From: Agreia bicolorata
GTDB lineage: Bacteria; Actinomycetota; Actinomycetes; Actinomycetales; Microbacteriaceae
Direction: 5' to 3'
Length of the DNA: 64,000 bases
NCBI RefSeq assembly: GCF_000938265.1
Contig: NZ_JYFC01000001.1
Coordinates: forward strand, 558,001-622,000
The notes under the pieces were generated by a model. It had not been told where the DNA came from. It did not search any database and saw only the letters and a program-made list of their open reading frames with translations. Each line of letters starts with the position of its first letter. Within the stretch, counting starts at the first letter, position 1. A program made the position numbers and the translations under genes. Below, piece after piece: positions 18,893 through 27,304 of the stretch.

Positions 18893-19704
18893 GAGAAAAC
18901 ATCGTCAAGAGTGACGGTGGTCAACCCGCGCGTGGTGATGAGGTCGAGCAGGGCGGGGAACACGTTGGTCACCGGCAAGAAGTTGAGGTGCCCGATGACG
19001 ATGTGTTCGGGCAAGAACCACTGCGCGGCGAAGTCGGTAACCTGCTGTTCAGTGATGAGCCCGGAATCTGAGAGCGTGCCGTACCACAACACAGGGGTGG
19101 TGTACCCGATCGAGGCGGCGAGTTTGTCAGTGCGCGCGTTACGGAATCCGTAGGGCGGCCTGTAGTACGGACGAGGGTCGACGCCGTAGGTCTCGACGAT
19201 GAAGTCGTGGTTGCGCTGCAGTTCAGCGATCGCGGCAGTATCAGAGAGCGAGGTGAGATCCGCGTGAGACCAGGTGTGGTTGCCGAGTTGAATCTGACCC
19301 GACTGCACAAGAGGTTTCAGGAGGGCCGCGTTCTCCGTCCATCCGGAATAGGAACCGTTCAGAAAGAACGTCAATCGGGTGCCCGAGGTCTTGGCGAACT
19401 CGGTGTACAACCGGATCACCTCGCTGTTCGAACCGTCATCGACCGTCCACGCCAGCAGATTCTGATTGCCGGGGAGACCGGTCATCACGCCGGCCGGAAT
19501 CGGAACCTTGTCGAGAACCGGCAATCGATGCATCGGAGCGGAAATAGGGGGCACAGTCTGCACCGGTGCCGCCGCCGTCGAAACGGGTGACGGCGATGTC
19601 ACCACCGCTGCAGGCGTGCCCCGCGGCGCCGACGCGGTACACGCGTCGAGGCCCACGATGGCGCCGCCTGCAGCGATCAGGGCAAGAAAGGTGCGACGCT
19701 GCAC
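18886..19704 (-). CDS. Polysaccharide deacetylase (NodB/CE4) lipoprotein
   Basis: 272-aa secreted enzyme, start GTG with GAGGA upstream. The N-terminus MQRRTFLALIAAGG with LDAC is a lipobox, with a twin Arg that may mean Tat export. CE4 motifs: TVDDG (motif 1, usually TFDDG), HTWSH (metal His pair), RPPYG (motif 3), and a late His in IVIGHLNF. Likely removes N-acetyl groups from peptidoglycan or exopolysaccharide. The Phe-to-Val change in motif 1 keeps both Asp residues. Confidence 0.85.
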   Translation of the reverse strand: MQRRTFLALIAAGGAIVGLDACTASAPRGTPAAVVTSPSPVSTAAAPVQTVPPISAPMHRLPVLDKVPIPAGVMTGLPGNQNLLAWTVDDGSNSEVIRLYTEFAKTSGTRLTFFLNGSYSGWTENAALLKPLVQSGQIQLGNHTWSHADLTSLSDTAAIAELQRNHDFIVETYGVDPRPYYRPPYGFRNARTDKLAASIGYTTPVLWYGTLSDSGLITEQQVTDFAAQWFLPEHIVIGHLNFLPVTNVFPALLDLITTRGLTTVTLDDVFSH

Positions 19705-19896
19705 GGAAGATCCTCACGGTTCAGGGAGCACGGCGGGGCACGCATGGCGACTCCCGCAACGACAGCCTGTCGCACTCAGGTTGTTACTCATAGCCCGCAA
19801 AGAGGGGGATACCGTGGAAGCCTTTGACGATCACCCGTCGTCTGAAGCGGGGCAACCTGGATTCTTCCTTGAAGCGATCGATAGCCCAGTGCGTTG

Positions 19897-20571
19897 CTAA
19901 GAGGCCACAACGATCTGGTTGTCCACGTGCGAGACATGAGGGGATTTCCATGCCGCTCGTTGGGCCTCCGCGCGTTCCTCGAATGATGCGGCCGTGCCGA
20001 GAAGCCGAACCCTGGTGCCTTCGACCGCGACGGTTATCCTGTCGGCGTCGATCAGGGCGTGCCTGCGTAACGCGTTTCGAATGCGTTCTTCTGCGTCAGC
20101 TGCGGATACGCGGCGAGCGAGTTCAATGCGGTTGTCGATATGACGGACATACTCGATGTCCTGGACAGACTTACGAGCGGCGTCTCTCTGGAATTGCCAA
20201 TCGACGGTCCCCGTTAGGATCACTGACCCGTCGCGGACGGTCGCGTGAACCTCGCCCGCGGGAAGCTGGGCCGTCCATTCCAGAGCGCTGTTGACCCGTC
20301 GGCCGATTTCTTCGTCAGCAGCTTCTGCCTCGATTGTGTGGCGCACCGTCAGATCGTTCACCACTGTATGCACGCCTTTCACTCTCCAGATGGCTTTCTC
20401 CGCGGCGAGCAGTTCGGACCAAGACCTGGTCTCGCCGGCCAGTGTGACGACACCGTCACTCACAGCGATTCCGATTCCGGCTGGCTCTATCTCGGGTGTC
20501 CACGTCAGTTCATCGATCACGGCTTGTTTGACTGCTCTGTCAACTCGAGTCTGATCGCTAATAGTGCTCAT
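19897..20571 (-). CDS. Triple BON-domain protein
   Basis: 224 aa, start ATG 20571. Three BON repeats follow one another (about 10-75, 80-150, 155-224), each with the alternating beta-alpha pattern and Gly turn: VSDGVVTLAGETRS, VRDGSVILTGTVDW, VEGTRVRLLGTAAS. There is no signal peptide, so it is cytoplasmic, unlike OsmY. It is paralogous to the BON gene ending at 22526. It diverges from a universal stress gene across a pair of DevR-like boxes, so induction with the dormancy genes is expected. Confidence 0.87.
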   Translation of the reverse strand: MSTISDQTRVDRAVKQAVIDELTWTPEIEPAGIGIAVSDGVVTLAGETRSWSELLAAEKAIWRVKGVHTVVNDLTVRHTIEAEAADEEIGRRVNSALEWTAQLPAGEVHATVRDGSVILTGTVDWQFQRDAARKSVQDIEYVRHIDNRIELARRVSAADAEERIRNALRRHALIDADRITVAVEGTRVRLLGTAASFEERAEAQRAAWKSPHVSHVDNQIVVAS

Positions 20572-20605
20572 ACGCAGATTCTGTGAGCCACACGGCCATG
20601 GAGTT

Positions 20606-20646
20606 GGGACGAAGGTCCATCCACATCTCGTCGGGACTTTGGTCGG
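20606..20646. promoter_or_regulatory. Paired DevR-box-like sites between BON and universal stress genes
   Basis: GGGACGAAGGTCCA (20606-20619) and GGGACTTTGGTCGG (20633-20646) resemble the DosR/DevR consensus GGGACTWWAGTCCC. Their centres are 27 bp apart. They sit 35 bp upstream of the BON start and 78 bp upstream of the stress gene start. Confidence 0.55.
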
Positions 20647-20723
20647 TCGGGCAGCATTCCTGCTCCCGCAAACTGGATCGACGACGCAACGACGGGGGAA
20701 TCGCCCATGAATGTGAAACACCG

Positions 20724-21626
20724 ATGACTGTGGAACGTTTCGTCGTGGCGTGCGGCGTCAACGATTCGACCCATCATGTAGTCGATTGGGTGAGAGCTAG
20801 GGCGCACCGATCCACAGCGTCTGCGACCCTCATTCAGGTCATCGATCCTGCGGAAGGGAAGATTTCGGGTCGGCTCGAAAAGTCCGAGAAAGTGCTGAGG
20901 AGCGTAGAACGAGGTCTGGCCGATCGTGTGCCACACGTAGCTGTCAGCACGCGCGTGATTGTCGGAGAAGTCTTCGACACGTTGCTGCAACTGACGGACC
21001 CGGGGTCGATACTCGTTGTCGGGATGGTCAACTTCGGGCCCCTCCACCGCCCGACCTCGTGGTCACTTGCGTCGCGATTGGCTAGTCAGGCCAGTGGCCC
21101 AGTCGCGATTATTCCTGCCGGTGCGGTAATAGATGGACGTGGCGTACTGGCAGGCATAGATGGTGGCCACGACTGTTTACGCGTCGCACATTTCGCTGCC
21201 GAGCAGGCACACATCACCGATGAACCGCTGCACCTCCTGCACTCCTGGGTGCCGCCGTCACCCCTGCTGAATGCGTACTCACTCGACAACGAACTCGTTG
21301 CAGAATGCATGAGGCCGCATATCAGGATGCTCGCCGATGTGGTGTCCAGGATTCGCACGGAGTTCCCTCACCTCGATGTCACGAGTTCCGTCGTGCGAGG
21401 TGATCCGGCTCTGAGCCTTCTTGATCTGCAGCGGGATACCGGCCTCGTCGTCGTGGGCAGAGGTGCGAAATCTACTCTTAGCCGGTTCTTGCTGGGTTCC
21501 GTCAGCCGCGACTTGCTGCTCAACCTGACCATTCCGGCCCTTGTTCTCCCGCTGGGAGAGTTCGCAGCTCACGTTCATTCGAATGACCTTGGTCACGCCC
21601 CGCACGTCGACGAGGGACGACCCTGA
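20724..21626 (+). CDS. Tandem universal stress protein
   Basis: 300 aa with two UspA domains. Domain 1 begins MTVERFVVACGVNDS and ends SGPVAIIPAG; domain 2 has VLAGIDGGHDCLRVAHFA and ends VVVGRGAKSTLSRFLLGSVSRDLLLNLTIPALVLP. The ATP-binding G-2x-G-9x-G(S) pattern is best kept in domain 2. The start at 20724 is chosen from homology; the frame opens 141 bp earlier across the boxes. Such tandem proteins are major DosR-regulon members in mycobacteria (Rv2623 type). Confidence 0.87.
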   Translation: MTVERFVVACGVNDSTHHVVDWVRARAHRSTASATLIQVIDPAEGKISGRLEKSEKVLRSVERGLADRVPHVAVSTRVIVGEVFDTLLQLTDPGSILVVGMVNFGPLHRPTSWSLASRLASQASGPVAIIPAGAVIDGRGVLAGIDGGHDCLRVAHFAAEQAHITDEPLHLLHSWVPPSPLLNAYSLDNELVAECMRPHIRMLADVVSRIRTEFPHLDVTSSVVRGDPALSLLDLQRDTGLVVVGRGAKSTLSRFLLGSVSRDLLLNLTIPALVLPLGEFAAHVHSNDLGHAPHVDEGRP

Positions 21627-21656
21627 GAACACGTTCGACCGAAAGGAATGTACATC

Positions 21657-22565
21657 ATGACCAGCCGCACAATCGTTGCCTGTGGCCACGGGAAAAGTGC
21701 CGACGCGGCGCTCGCCTGGGCCATTCACCGCTCACACTGGATCAAAGATCCGATGATGCTCGTGCACGTCGTCGAAAAGACCACGCTCGTACCCGGCAAG
21801 GTGCTGCCCCCAGAACGGTTCGACCGTGCCCAGGACCTACTCGACGCCGCCGCTGAAAATGTGCGCGAAGCCGTCTCCGGAATTGATGTTCGCACGCAGG
21901 TGATCACCGGGGACGTCGTGCCATCATTGGTCTCCCATACTGATCCAGACACGCTTCTCGTTATAGGCGAGACCGGGCTGGCAGCACGCGCGCATTCCAG
22001 CTGGTCGATCGGGGTACGCGTTTCCGCACGCGCGGCCGGGCCGGTAGCCGTGATTCCGTCTGGCGTGACTCCTGATCGACGTGGTGTCGTCGTCGGAGTC
22101 GACGATACGGACGAATGCATCAGACTCGCCCAAACAGCAGCAGCCGAGGCGCTCGCCACCGGGCAAGCTTTGCACGTGATCCATGCGTGGAGAGCACCCA
22201 GCATGTGGCTCGACTCGTTTCCGCTTGACGATGAATTCATCGAAGACATCGCCCAAGCTCATCGTCAACTGGTCGACGATATTCTCGCCGCCTTGCGGCG
22301 CGAACACCCGTCGCTCGACATCACGGGACAGGCAGTTCACGGCAACGCCGCCCAGTCCCTTCTCCAATGCGATCCTCTTCCGGCACTCGTGGTCGTTGGA
22401 ACCCGATCGAAGTCACCCTTCGAACGTCTGCTCCTCGGCTCAGTCAGCAGAGATGTCCTCCTCAACCTTGACGCACCTGCCATCATTGTGCCTCCGGTTC
22501 CGGCGATACATGCATCCCCTGACAATCAGGACAGGGCCTCGGGTTCGACGCGTATATCGTTGTGA
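21657..22565 (+). CDS. Tandem universal stress protein
   Basis: 302 aa, two UspA domains, paralogue of the preceding gene. Domain 2 shows VVVGVDDTDECIRLAQTAAAEAL and VVVGTRSKSPFERLLLGSVSRDVLLNLDAPAIIV. AAAGGA precedes; ATG 21657 fits better than ATG 21648. The 30-bp gap to the previous gene without a box suggests one operon. The 3' end overlaps the convergent BON gene by 40 bp. Confidence 0.87.
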   Translation: MTSRTIVACGHGKSADAALAWAIHRSHWIKDPMMLVHVVEKTTLVPGKVLPPERFDRAQDLLDAAAENVREAVSGIDVRTQVITGDVVPSLVSHTDPDTLLVIGETGLAARAHSSWSIGVRVSARAAGPVAVIPSGVTPDRRGVVVGVDDTDECIRLAQTAAAEALATGQALHVIHAWRAPSMWLDSFPLDDEFIEDIAQAHRQLVDDILAALRREHPSLDITGQAVHGNAAQSLLQCDPLPALVVVGTRSKSPFERLLLGSVSRDVLLNLDAPAIIVPPVPAIHASPDNQDRASGSTRISL

Positions 22566-23209
22566 ATGTTTCTGACCGCGGGGTGTTTCCAGACAGTCTG
22601 AGCAGCATCATGTTTCTGTGCAGCGGTCCCGACGGTTCCGGTGAGGCGCACATCTCCCCCGCTGACGCGAACGGCGATACGGGAGGCATCGAATGAGCTC
22701 TGGCGGTGAAGAGCCTCACCCAGCTGCTCCGCAAGGTCGGCAGGATACGGCCGGGGCACCAGGGTGATTCGGTTCTCCACCGCGCGAACGTGAGCGAGTG
22801 TTCCGACAAGCTTCTCAGCCGCATCCCGCTGGTAGTTGTATTCGACCGATCCGCTCAGAATGACGCAGCCATCGGCAACCTCCGCTGCGACGCTTTCGTA
22901 GGGCTGATCATTGAGCCAGGCGAGGACCGAGTTGATGCGTTTGGCGATGTCGATATCGCTGAATCGAGCACCGGGTTCTCCCTCGACAAGGATCTCGTCC
23001 ACAACGCTGACAACACCGGTCACCTTCTGTGCGGCCTTCACAGCCACGTACCGTTCGCTCAACGTGTCGACTTCGCCCCCGAGGACAACGACACCGCCTG
23101 CAACGGCGACACCCACCCGAGCTTCATCCAGGTTCGGTGTGTACCGCAGTTCGGCGATGACCGACTCCTGAATCGTGCGATCCGTTATCGGCGACTGGGC
23201 GAGCGTCAT
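22526..23209 (-). CDS. Triple BON-domain protein
   Basis: 227 aa, start ATG 23209 with GGAGGA upstream. Three BON units: VAGGVVVLGGEVDT, VADGCVILSGSVEY, VSGGDVRLTGTVGT mark the turns. It is the second copy of the cytoplasmic BON protein ending at 19897, with similar N-terminus (TIQESVIAELRYTPN versus AVKQAVIDELTWTPE). It diverges from the P-type ATPase gene across a DevR-like site. Confidence 0.87.
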   Translation of the reverse strand: MTLAQSPITDRTIQESVIAELRYTPNLDEARVGVAVAGGVVVLGGEVDTLSERYVAVKAAQKVTGVVSVVDEILVEGEPGARFSDIDIAKRINSVLAWLNDQPYESVAAEVADGCVILSGSVEYNYQRDAAEKLVGTLAHVRAVENRITLVPRPYPADLAEQLGEALHRQSSFDASRIAVRVSGGDVRLTGTVGTAAQKHDAAQTVWKHPAVRNIHNDIRVEPEALS

Positions 23210-23275
23210 GGGTTCCTCCGCGAAGAATGATCTGATCTGTCCACCGAAGGCTAGATCCCGAGCCCGCTCGACCGA

Positions 23276-23289
23276 GGGACCAAAGACAC
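23276..23289. promoter_or_regulatory. DevR-box-like site upstream of P-type ATPase
   Basis: On the minus strand GTGTCTTTGGTCCC, with one good half-site and the shared TTTGG centre. It is 34 bp from the ATPase start and 67 bp from the BON start. A weaker match than the others. Confidence 0.4.
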
Positions 23290-23322
23290 TCGCGTTCACC
23301 GATCTTCGCGTGACGGTGGAGG

Positions 23323-25197
23323 ATGACCAGAACGCCTGAGACGCAATCCGGACGATCTGTAAGGAACGGCCTTCGCTACCCGCTCGTTGCCGCGACCATC
23401 GTCGTCGGCGCCGTTGCGGGCATCCTGCTGTTTGCTGGTGTGCCGTTGGCCGCACGCTCGATTGCCGCGATCTATGCTCTGTCAATCGCTGGGCTCGAGT
23501 TCGTTCGCATGATCGGCAGGTTGAAGAAAGGCATCGTCGGCGTCGACGTGCTCGCCGTCATAGCCATCGTCTCAACGGTGCTGGTGGGCGAGTTGCTCGC
23601 AGCCCTGATCATCGTGCTGATGCTTACGGGCGGCGAGGCGTTGGAGGACTATGCGCAATCGCGTGCCGAACGCGAGATGAGGGCACTCATAGATCGCTCT
23701 CCTCGGACCGCCCATCGCGTATCCCCGGATGGAGAGCGCGTTACTGTCGACATTGGGGTGAGTGAAGTCGCAGTCGGCGACGTACTGCTCGTGCGACCGT
23801 CTGAAGTCGTTCCAGTCGACGGTCTCCTATCGCCAGAAATCGACGTTGCCGAATTCGACGAGTCCTCGCTGACTGGCGAGAGCCTCCCGGTGCTCCGTCA
23901 TGGCGGCGAGCAGCTGTTGAGCGGATCGATCAACGGCCCAACAGCGATCCGGATGACTGCGAGTCGCGACGCCGCTCACAGCCAGTATCAGAGCATCGTG
24001 CTCCTCGTATCGGAAGCCTCTGCCCACCCGGCCCCCGTGGTTCGCCTCGCCGACAGGTTCGCCCTCCCTTTCACCGGTGTTGCCCTTCTGATCGGGGCCG
24101 TGGCGTGGATTCTCTCCGGCGATCCCGTGCGGTTCGCCGAGGTTCTGGTGCTTGCGACGCCATGCCCGCTCATCATAGCCGCGCCCATCGCGTTCATGGC
24201 TGGCATGAGCCGCGGCGCCAAGACCGGCATCATCGTCAAGGGCGGGGCCGTGCTCGAGCTTCTTTCGAGAGTGCGAACCGTAGTCTTCGACAAGACGGGC
24301 ACACTCACCTACGGCCTGCCTACCATCAGCGACGTGCGTGCCGAACCGCCTTTCACGGCACACCAAATACTGCAACTGGCTGCATCGGCCGAACAGTACT
24401 CAAGCCACGTGCTCGCCAACTCCATAGTCGAATACGTCACCGCGGCGGGGCTTCAGCTTCACGATGCGGTGGAGGCGGAGGAAACGGCGGCGGGCGGCGT
24501 CAGCGCCCGTGTCGGTACCGACGAGGTACATGTCGGCACCCTCGGGTTCATCAGGGACAGAGCTCCTCGCGCGAAGGCCACGACACTCGCAGCCGGAGAA
24601 CTAGCGATCTACGTCGCTGTGAACAATCAATTCGCGGGCGCGATCATCGCCCGTGACCGGCTTCGCGGCAACGCTCGCGAAGCCATCGCCGAGCTTCAGC
24701 GTCGCGGCGCTGAACACATGGTCATGCTGACCGGCGATGCGTACGCCACCGCGGCATCCATCGCCGACCTGGCGGGAATATCGGATGTGCGGGCGGGCTG
24801 TCTCCCGTCGGGCAAGGTCGATGCCGTGGCCACGATGCCGGATCGCCCCGTCATGATGGTGGGTGACGGCGTCAATGACGCACCCGTGCTCGCCGCAGCT
24901 GATGTCGGCATCGCGATGGGTGCACGCGGAGCCACGGCCGCCAGTGAATCGGCCGACGTGGTCATCCTGGTCGACGACCTGGCGAAAGCCGTCGACGCGG
25001 TGGCCATAGGCCAGGACAGCGTGAGGATCGCGTTGCAGAGCATCTGGATCGGCATCGTTCTGAGCGTCGTTTTGATGCTCGTCGCCGCATTCGGCGTGAT
25101 CCCGGCGGCCGTCGGTGCGGGCATCCAGGAGGCCGTCGACCTCATCTGCATTCTCAACGCTCTGCGTGCTCTGAGTTCGCCCCCGCGAAATCGATGA
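23323..25197 (+). CDS. P1B-type heavy-metal translocating ATPase, TPC type
   Basis: 624-aa transmembrane metal pump. TGES is at 184-187, the intramembrane metal motif TPCP at 279-282 (not the Cu/Zn CPC), the phosphorylation site DKTGTLT from 323, and GDGVNDAPVL in the hinge. No N-terminal HMA or Cys-rich metal domain is present. The TPC motif is that of the P1B-5 group, linked in other bacteria to nickel or iron export; here no C-terminal hemerythrin domain follows. Its place in the dormancy cluster parallels CtpF in the mycobacterial DosR regulon. Substrate unproven. Confidence 0.88.
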   Translation: MTRTPETQSGRSVRNGLRYPLVAATIVVGAVAGILLFAGVPLAARSIAAIYALSIAGLEFVRMIGRLKKGIVGVDVLAVIAIVSTVLVGELLAALIIVLMLTGGEALEDYAQSRAEREMRALIDRSPRTAHRVSPDGERVTVDIGVSEVAVGDVLLVRPSEVVPVDGLLSPEIDVAEFDESSLTGESLPVLRHGGEQLLSGSINGPTAIRMTASRDAAHSQYQSIVLLVSEASAHPAPVVRLADRFALPFTGVALLIGAVAWILSGDPVRFAEVLVLATPCPLIIAAPIAFMAGMSRGAKTGIIVKGGAVLELLSRVRTVVFDKTGTLTYGLPTISDVRAEPPFTAHQILQLAASAEQYSSHVLANSIVEYVTAAGLQLHDAVEAEETAAGGVSARVGTDEVHVGTLGFIRDRAPRAKATTLAAGELAIYVAVNNQFAGAIIARDRLRGNAREAIAELQRRGAEHMVMLTGDAYATAASIADLAGISDVRAGCLPSGKVDAVATMPDRPVMMVGDGVNDAPVLAAADVGIAMGARGATAASESADVVILVDDLAKAVDAVAIGQDSVRIALQSIWIGIVLSVVLMLVAAFGVIPAAVGAGIQEAVDLICILNALRALSSPPRNR

Positions 25198-25213
25198 CCA
25201 CGCCGACCTCTCG

Positions 25214-25690
25214 TTACGGACGAGTCCTGGTCGATGGCGGAACGACGAGGACGGGGCACAACGCGTGGCGCACGCACTGTTCGCTCACAGACCCGAGCAT
25301 GAGCGCCGCGAAGCCCCCGCGCCCGCGCGATCCGACGACGAGCATCCGCGCTGAGGACGACAGGTTCACGAGTACCTCCGCAGGCTGTCCGAGCATCCCG
25401 ACGAATCGCGTCGGAACATCGGGATACTCGTCGCAGAGCGGTTTGGTCTCGTTCGTCACCAAGTCGCGGGTTCGTTCGCTGACCTCGGAGAACGAGGTCA
25501 CGTAGCCGTCATGAAAAAGTGAGCCGGCCGGCGCCGAGTCGATAGACCAGGTGCGAACGACGGTGATCGGCGATGTGAGCGCTCGGGCGAGGTCGAAAGC
25601 TTTCCTCAGTGCCCGGTCGGCACCGGAGGAGCCATCATGGCCCACGACGATGGGTTCCGCGTCGGCAGGAGGGTGCGCGTGGGAGATCAC
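25214..25690 (-). CDS. Single-domain universal stress protein
   Basis: 158 aa. Start is GTG 25690, with CGGAGG six bases upstream and a 4-bp GTGA overlap with the upstream PPOX gene; the longer frame to 25876 lies inside that gene. UspA signatures: PIVVGHDGSSGADRAL and LVVGSRGRGGFAALMLGSVSEQCVRHALCPVLVV, the intact ATP-binding form. It is the last gene of a three-gene unit. Confidence 0.87.
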   Translation of the reverse strand: MISHAHPPADAEPIVVGHDGSSGADRALRKAFDLARALTSPITVVRTWSIDSAPAGSLFHDGYVTSFSEVSERTRDLVTNETKPLCDEYPDVPTRFVGMLGQPAEVLVNLSSSARMLVVGSRGRGGFAALMLGSVSEQCVRHALCPVLVVPPSTRTRP

Positions 25691-26136
25691 GACCGGCCTC
25701 CGTCCGACAATCGACGACTGGTTCGAAACCTGACCCCCGAGATCGTGCGTGGGCTGATGACGAAGTAGTTCCACTTCGTCGCTGCCGTGAAGGTGTGCAG
25801 CTTGTCGACCCCGGATGCGTGGATCTCCGCGTCGTCGGACAGTCGCCGAATGTCGCCGCGGATAACCACGCTCCACCGGAGGCCGTCGTAGGTTCCGTCG
25901 AATTCTACGGCCACGCCCGGATGCGCTGTCGCGCGCACGATCTTCGTTCCCGGTGCGCTGCGGAAGTAGACAAGGCCGTTATGCACAAGGAAGTTGATGG
26001 GAAAGATGTCGGCACCGAGTTCGTCCACGACAGCCAACCGGGCCACCGATACCCTTTCGAGCAGCCGCCAGCATTCCTCGGGCTCGAGGTCGTCGACGAC
26101 ATCGTGATGGCGAGTCGGAGTTGGAGTATTCATCAT
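25687..26136 (-). CDS. Pyridoxamine 5'-phosphate oxidase-like (PPOX) FMN-binding protein
   Basis: 149 aa, split-barrel flavin protein. Typical: CWRLLERVSVARLAVVDELGADIFPINFLV, VYFRSAPGTKI, and WSVVIRGDIRRL. One of four paralogues here. AAGGA precedes the ATG. It lies 18 bp after another PPOX gene and overlaps the universal stress gene. The nearest functional parallel is Rv0080, a PPOX-like member of the mycobacterial DosR regulon; the reaction is unknown. Confidence 0.84.
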   Translation of the reverse strand: MMNTPTPTRHHDVVDDLEPEECWRLLERVSVARLAVVDELGADIFPINFLVHNGLVYFRSAPGTKIVRATAHPGVAVEFDGTYDGLRWSVVIRGDIRRLSDDAEIHASGVDKLHTFTAATKWNYFVISPRTISGVRFRTSRRLSDGGRS

Positions 26137-26154
26137 GAGTTCCTTAGTGAGTGG

Positions 26155-26574
26155 TCAGAAGCGGTCGGGTTCCACGCCGCGAGAGAACAAGCGCCCGCTG
26201 AGAGATGTCGGCGTGATGCGCACCCACCGGTATTTCAGGGTCGGCAGGATCGGTCGCAATGGAAGGGCCTCCGCTTCATCGATCTCCGACTGCTTCTGCA
26301 GTTCCGTCGCAATGCCCCTGACGACGATGCTGTACGCGCGGTCGTCGTCGACATGGTCTACCTCGAAGATGACATCGGGATGGACGGTGAGTTCGAGGAG
26401 CTTCGTCCCCGGCGCTGTGCGGACGTAGAGCACCCCGTGGTCGGCAACGAAGTTGACGGGAAACACGTCGATGTCGCCGGCCGCAGAGAGCACCAGGCGA
26501 CCCAGATCGTTTTCGGCGAGCAGAGTCCAGCAATCGTCGTCCGTCAGCGCTGCAAGCGGGTCGCTCTCACCCAT
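26155..26574 (-). CDS. PPOX-like FMN-binding protein
   Basis: 139 aa from ATG 26574 (GAGGGG upstream). Core: CWTLLAENDLGRLVLSAAGDIDVFPVNFVA, LYVRTAPGTKLLEL, AYSIVVRGIA. First gene of the unit PPOX-PPOX-universal stress protein. A DevR-like box lies 55 bp upstream. Confidence 0.84.
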   Translation of the reverse strand: MGESDPLAALTDDDCWTLLAENDLGRLVLSAAGDIDVFPVNFVADHGVLYVRTAPGTKLLELTVHPDVIFEVDHVDDDRAYSIVVRGIATELQKQSEIDEAEALPLRPILPTLKYRWVRITPTSLSGRLFSRGVEPDRF

Positions 26575-26628
26575 GGTGTATCCCCTCACTGAATGGGATC
26601 AGCCAATCGTGTCGGCCACTCGCCCGAA

Positions 26629-26642
26629 GGGTCTTTGGTCAC
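26629..26642. promoter_or_regulatory. DevR-box-like site upstream of the PPOX-PPOX-USP unit
   Basis: GGGTCTTTGGTCAC on the plus strand, 55 bp upstream of the first PPOX start, in the gap after the devR gene. It shares the TTTGGTC core with the boxes at 20633 and 23276. Confidence 0.45.
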
Positions 26643-26662
26643 TCGAGTGCGCAGCCGGCTTA

Positions 26663-27304
26663 CTACGTTGTCGAACCTTGTCCGTGATCTCGGCCGTAGA
26701 CGGCAGCCTGCGTGCGGCGCTCGAGGCCGAGCTTGCGCAGCATGTTCGATGCGTAGTTCTTGACCGTCTTCTCTTTCAGCCCGAGTCGCTCGCCGATCTG
26801 GCGATTCGTCAGTCCCTCGGTGATCAGGTTCAAGATTTGACGCTCACGGATGTTCAGTGACCCGAACCGGGGATCGTCGACAGATTCCGAGCGCACACGC
26901 TCCGACACACGCCGGGTCGCAGCAGGATGGAGGAGCGACTTGCCAGAGGCCACCGCCACCACCGCCTCCACGAGGCTGGGTCCTCGCACATCTTTCAAGA
27001 GATACCCGGATGCGCCGGCGACGACGGCGGCGACGACAGCGTCGTCGTCGTCATAGGCGGTGAGGATGACGCATCGAACCTCCGGCATGCGCGAGAGGAT
27101 CTCGCGACAGAGGTCGATCCCGCTGCCATCTGGCAGCCGCAGGTCGAGCAGGGCGACATCGGGACGCGTGGCCGCGATACGCGCCAAGCCCTGCGCAAGA
27201 GTCGAGGCCTCGGCAACCACTTGGATGTCATCGCTCGACTCCAACAGGTCGGCGACTCCCCGCCTCACGATCTCGTGGTCGTCGACCAGCGCAACAGTGA
27301 TCAT
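26663..27304 (-). CDS. devR: NarL/LuxR-type response regulator, DevR/DosR-like
   Basis: 213 aa. Receiver domain with VDDHE acidic pocket, phospho-acceptor in LLDLRLPDGSG (about Asp54), and Lys in the TAYD-KDV region. The C-terminal LuxR HTH reads LNIRERQILNLITEGLTNRQI with GLKEKTVKNYASNMLRKLGLERRTQAA, nearly the DosR recognition helix (EKTVKNY) that reads GGGAC half-sites. Overlaps devS by 4 bp. It should bind the GGGWC-type palindromes scattered through this cluster. Confidence 0.88.
   Translation of the reverse strand: MITVALVDDHEIVRRGVADLLESSDDIQVVAEASTLAQGLARIAATRPDVALLDLRLPDGSGIDLCREILSRMPEVRCVILTAYDDDDAVVAAVVAGASGYLLKDVRGPSLVEAVVAVASGKSLLHPAATRRVSERVRSESVDDPRFGSLNIRERQILNLITEGLTNRQIGERLGLKEKTVKNYASNMLRKLGLERRTQAAVYGRDHGQGSTT

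Noticed and set aside
19815-19900. Possible 28-aa peptide with a GAGGGGG site upstream
   Set aside because: Too short and without any conserved feature; overlaps the end of the BON gene.
26857-27063. Arg/Thr-rich plus-strand frames opposite devR
   Set aside because: Low-complexity translation of antisense GAC/GTC codon runs.
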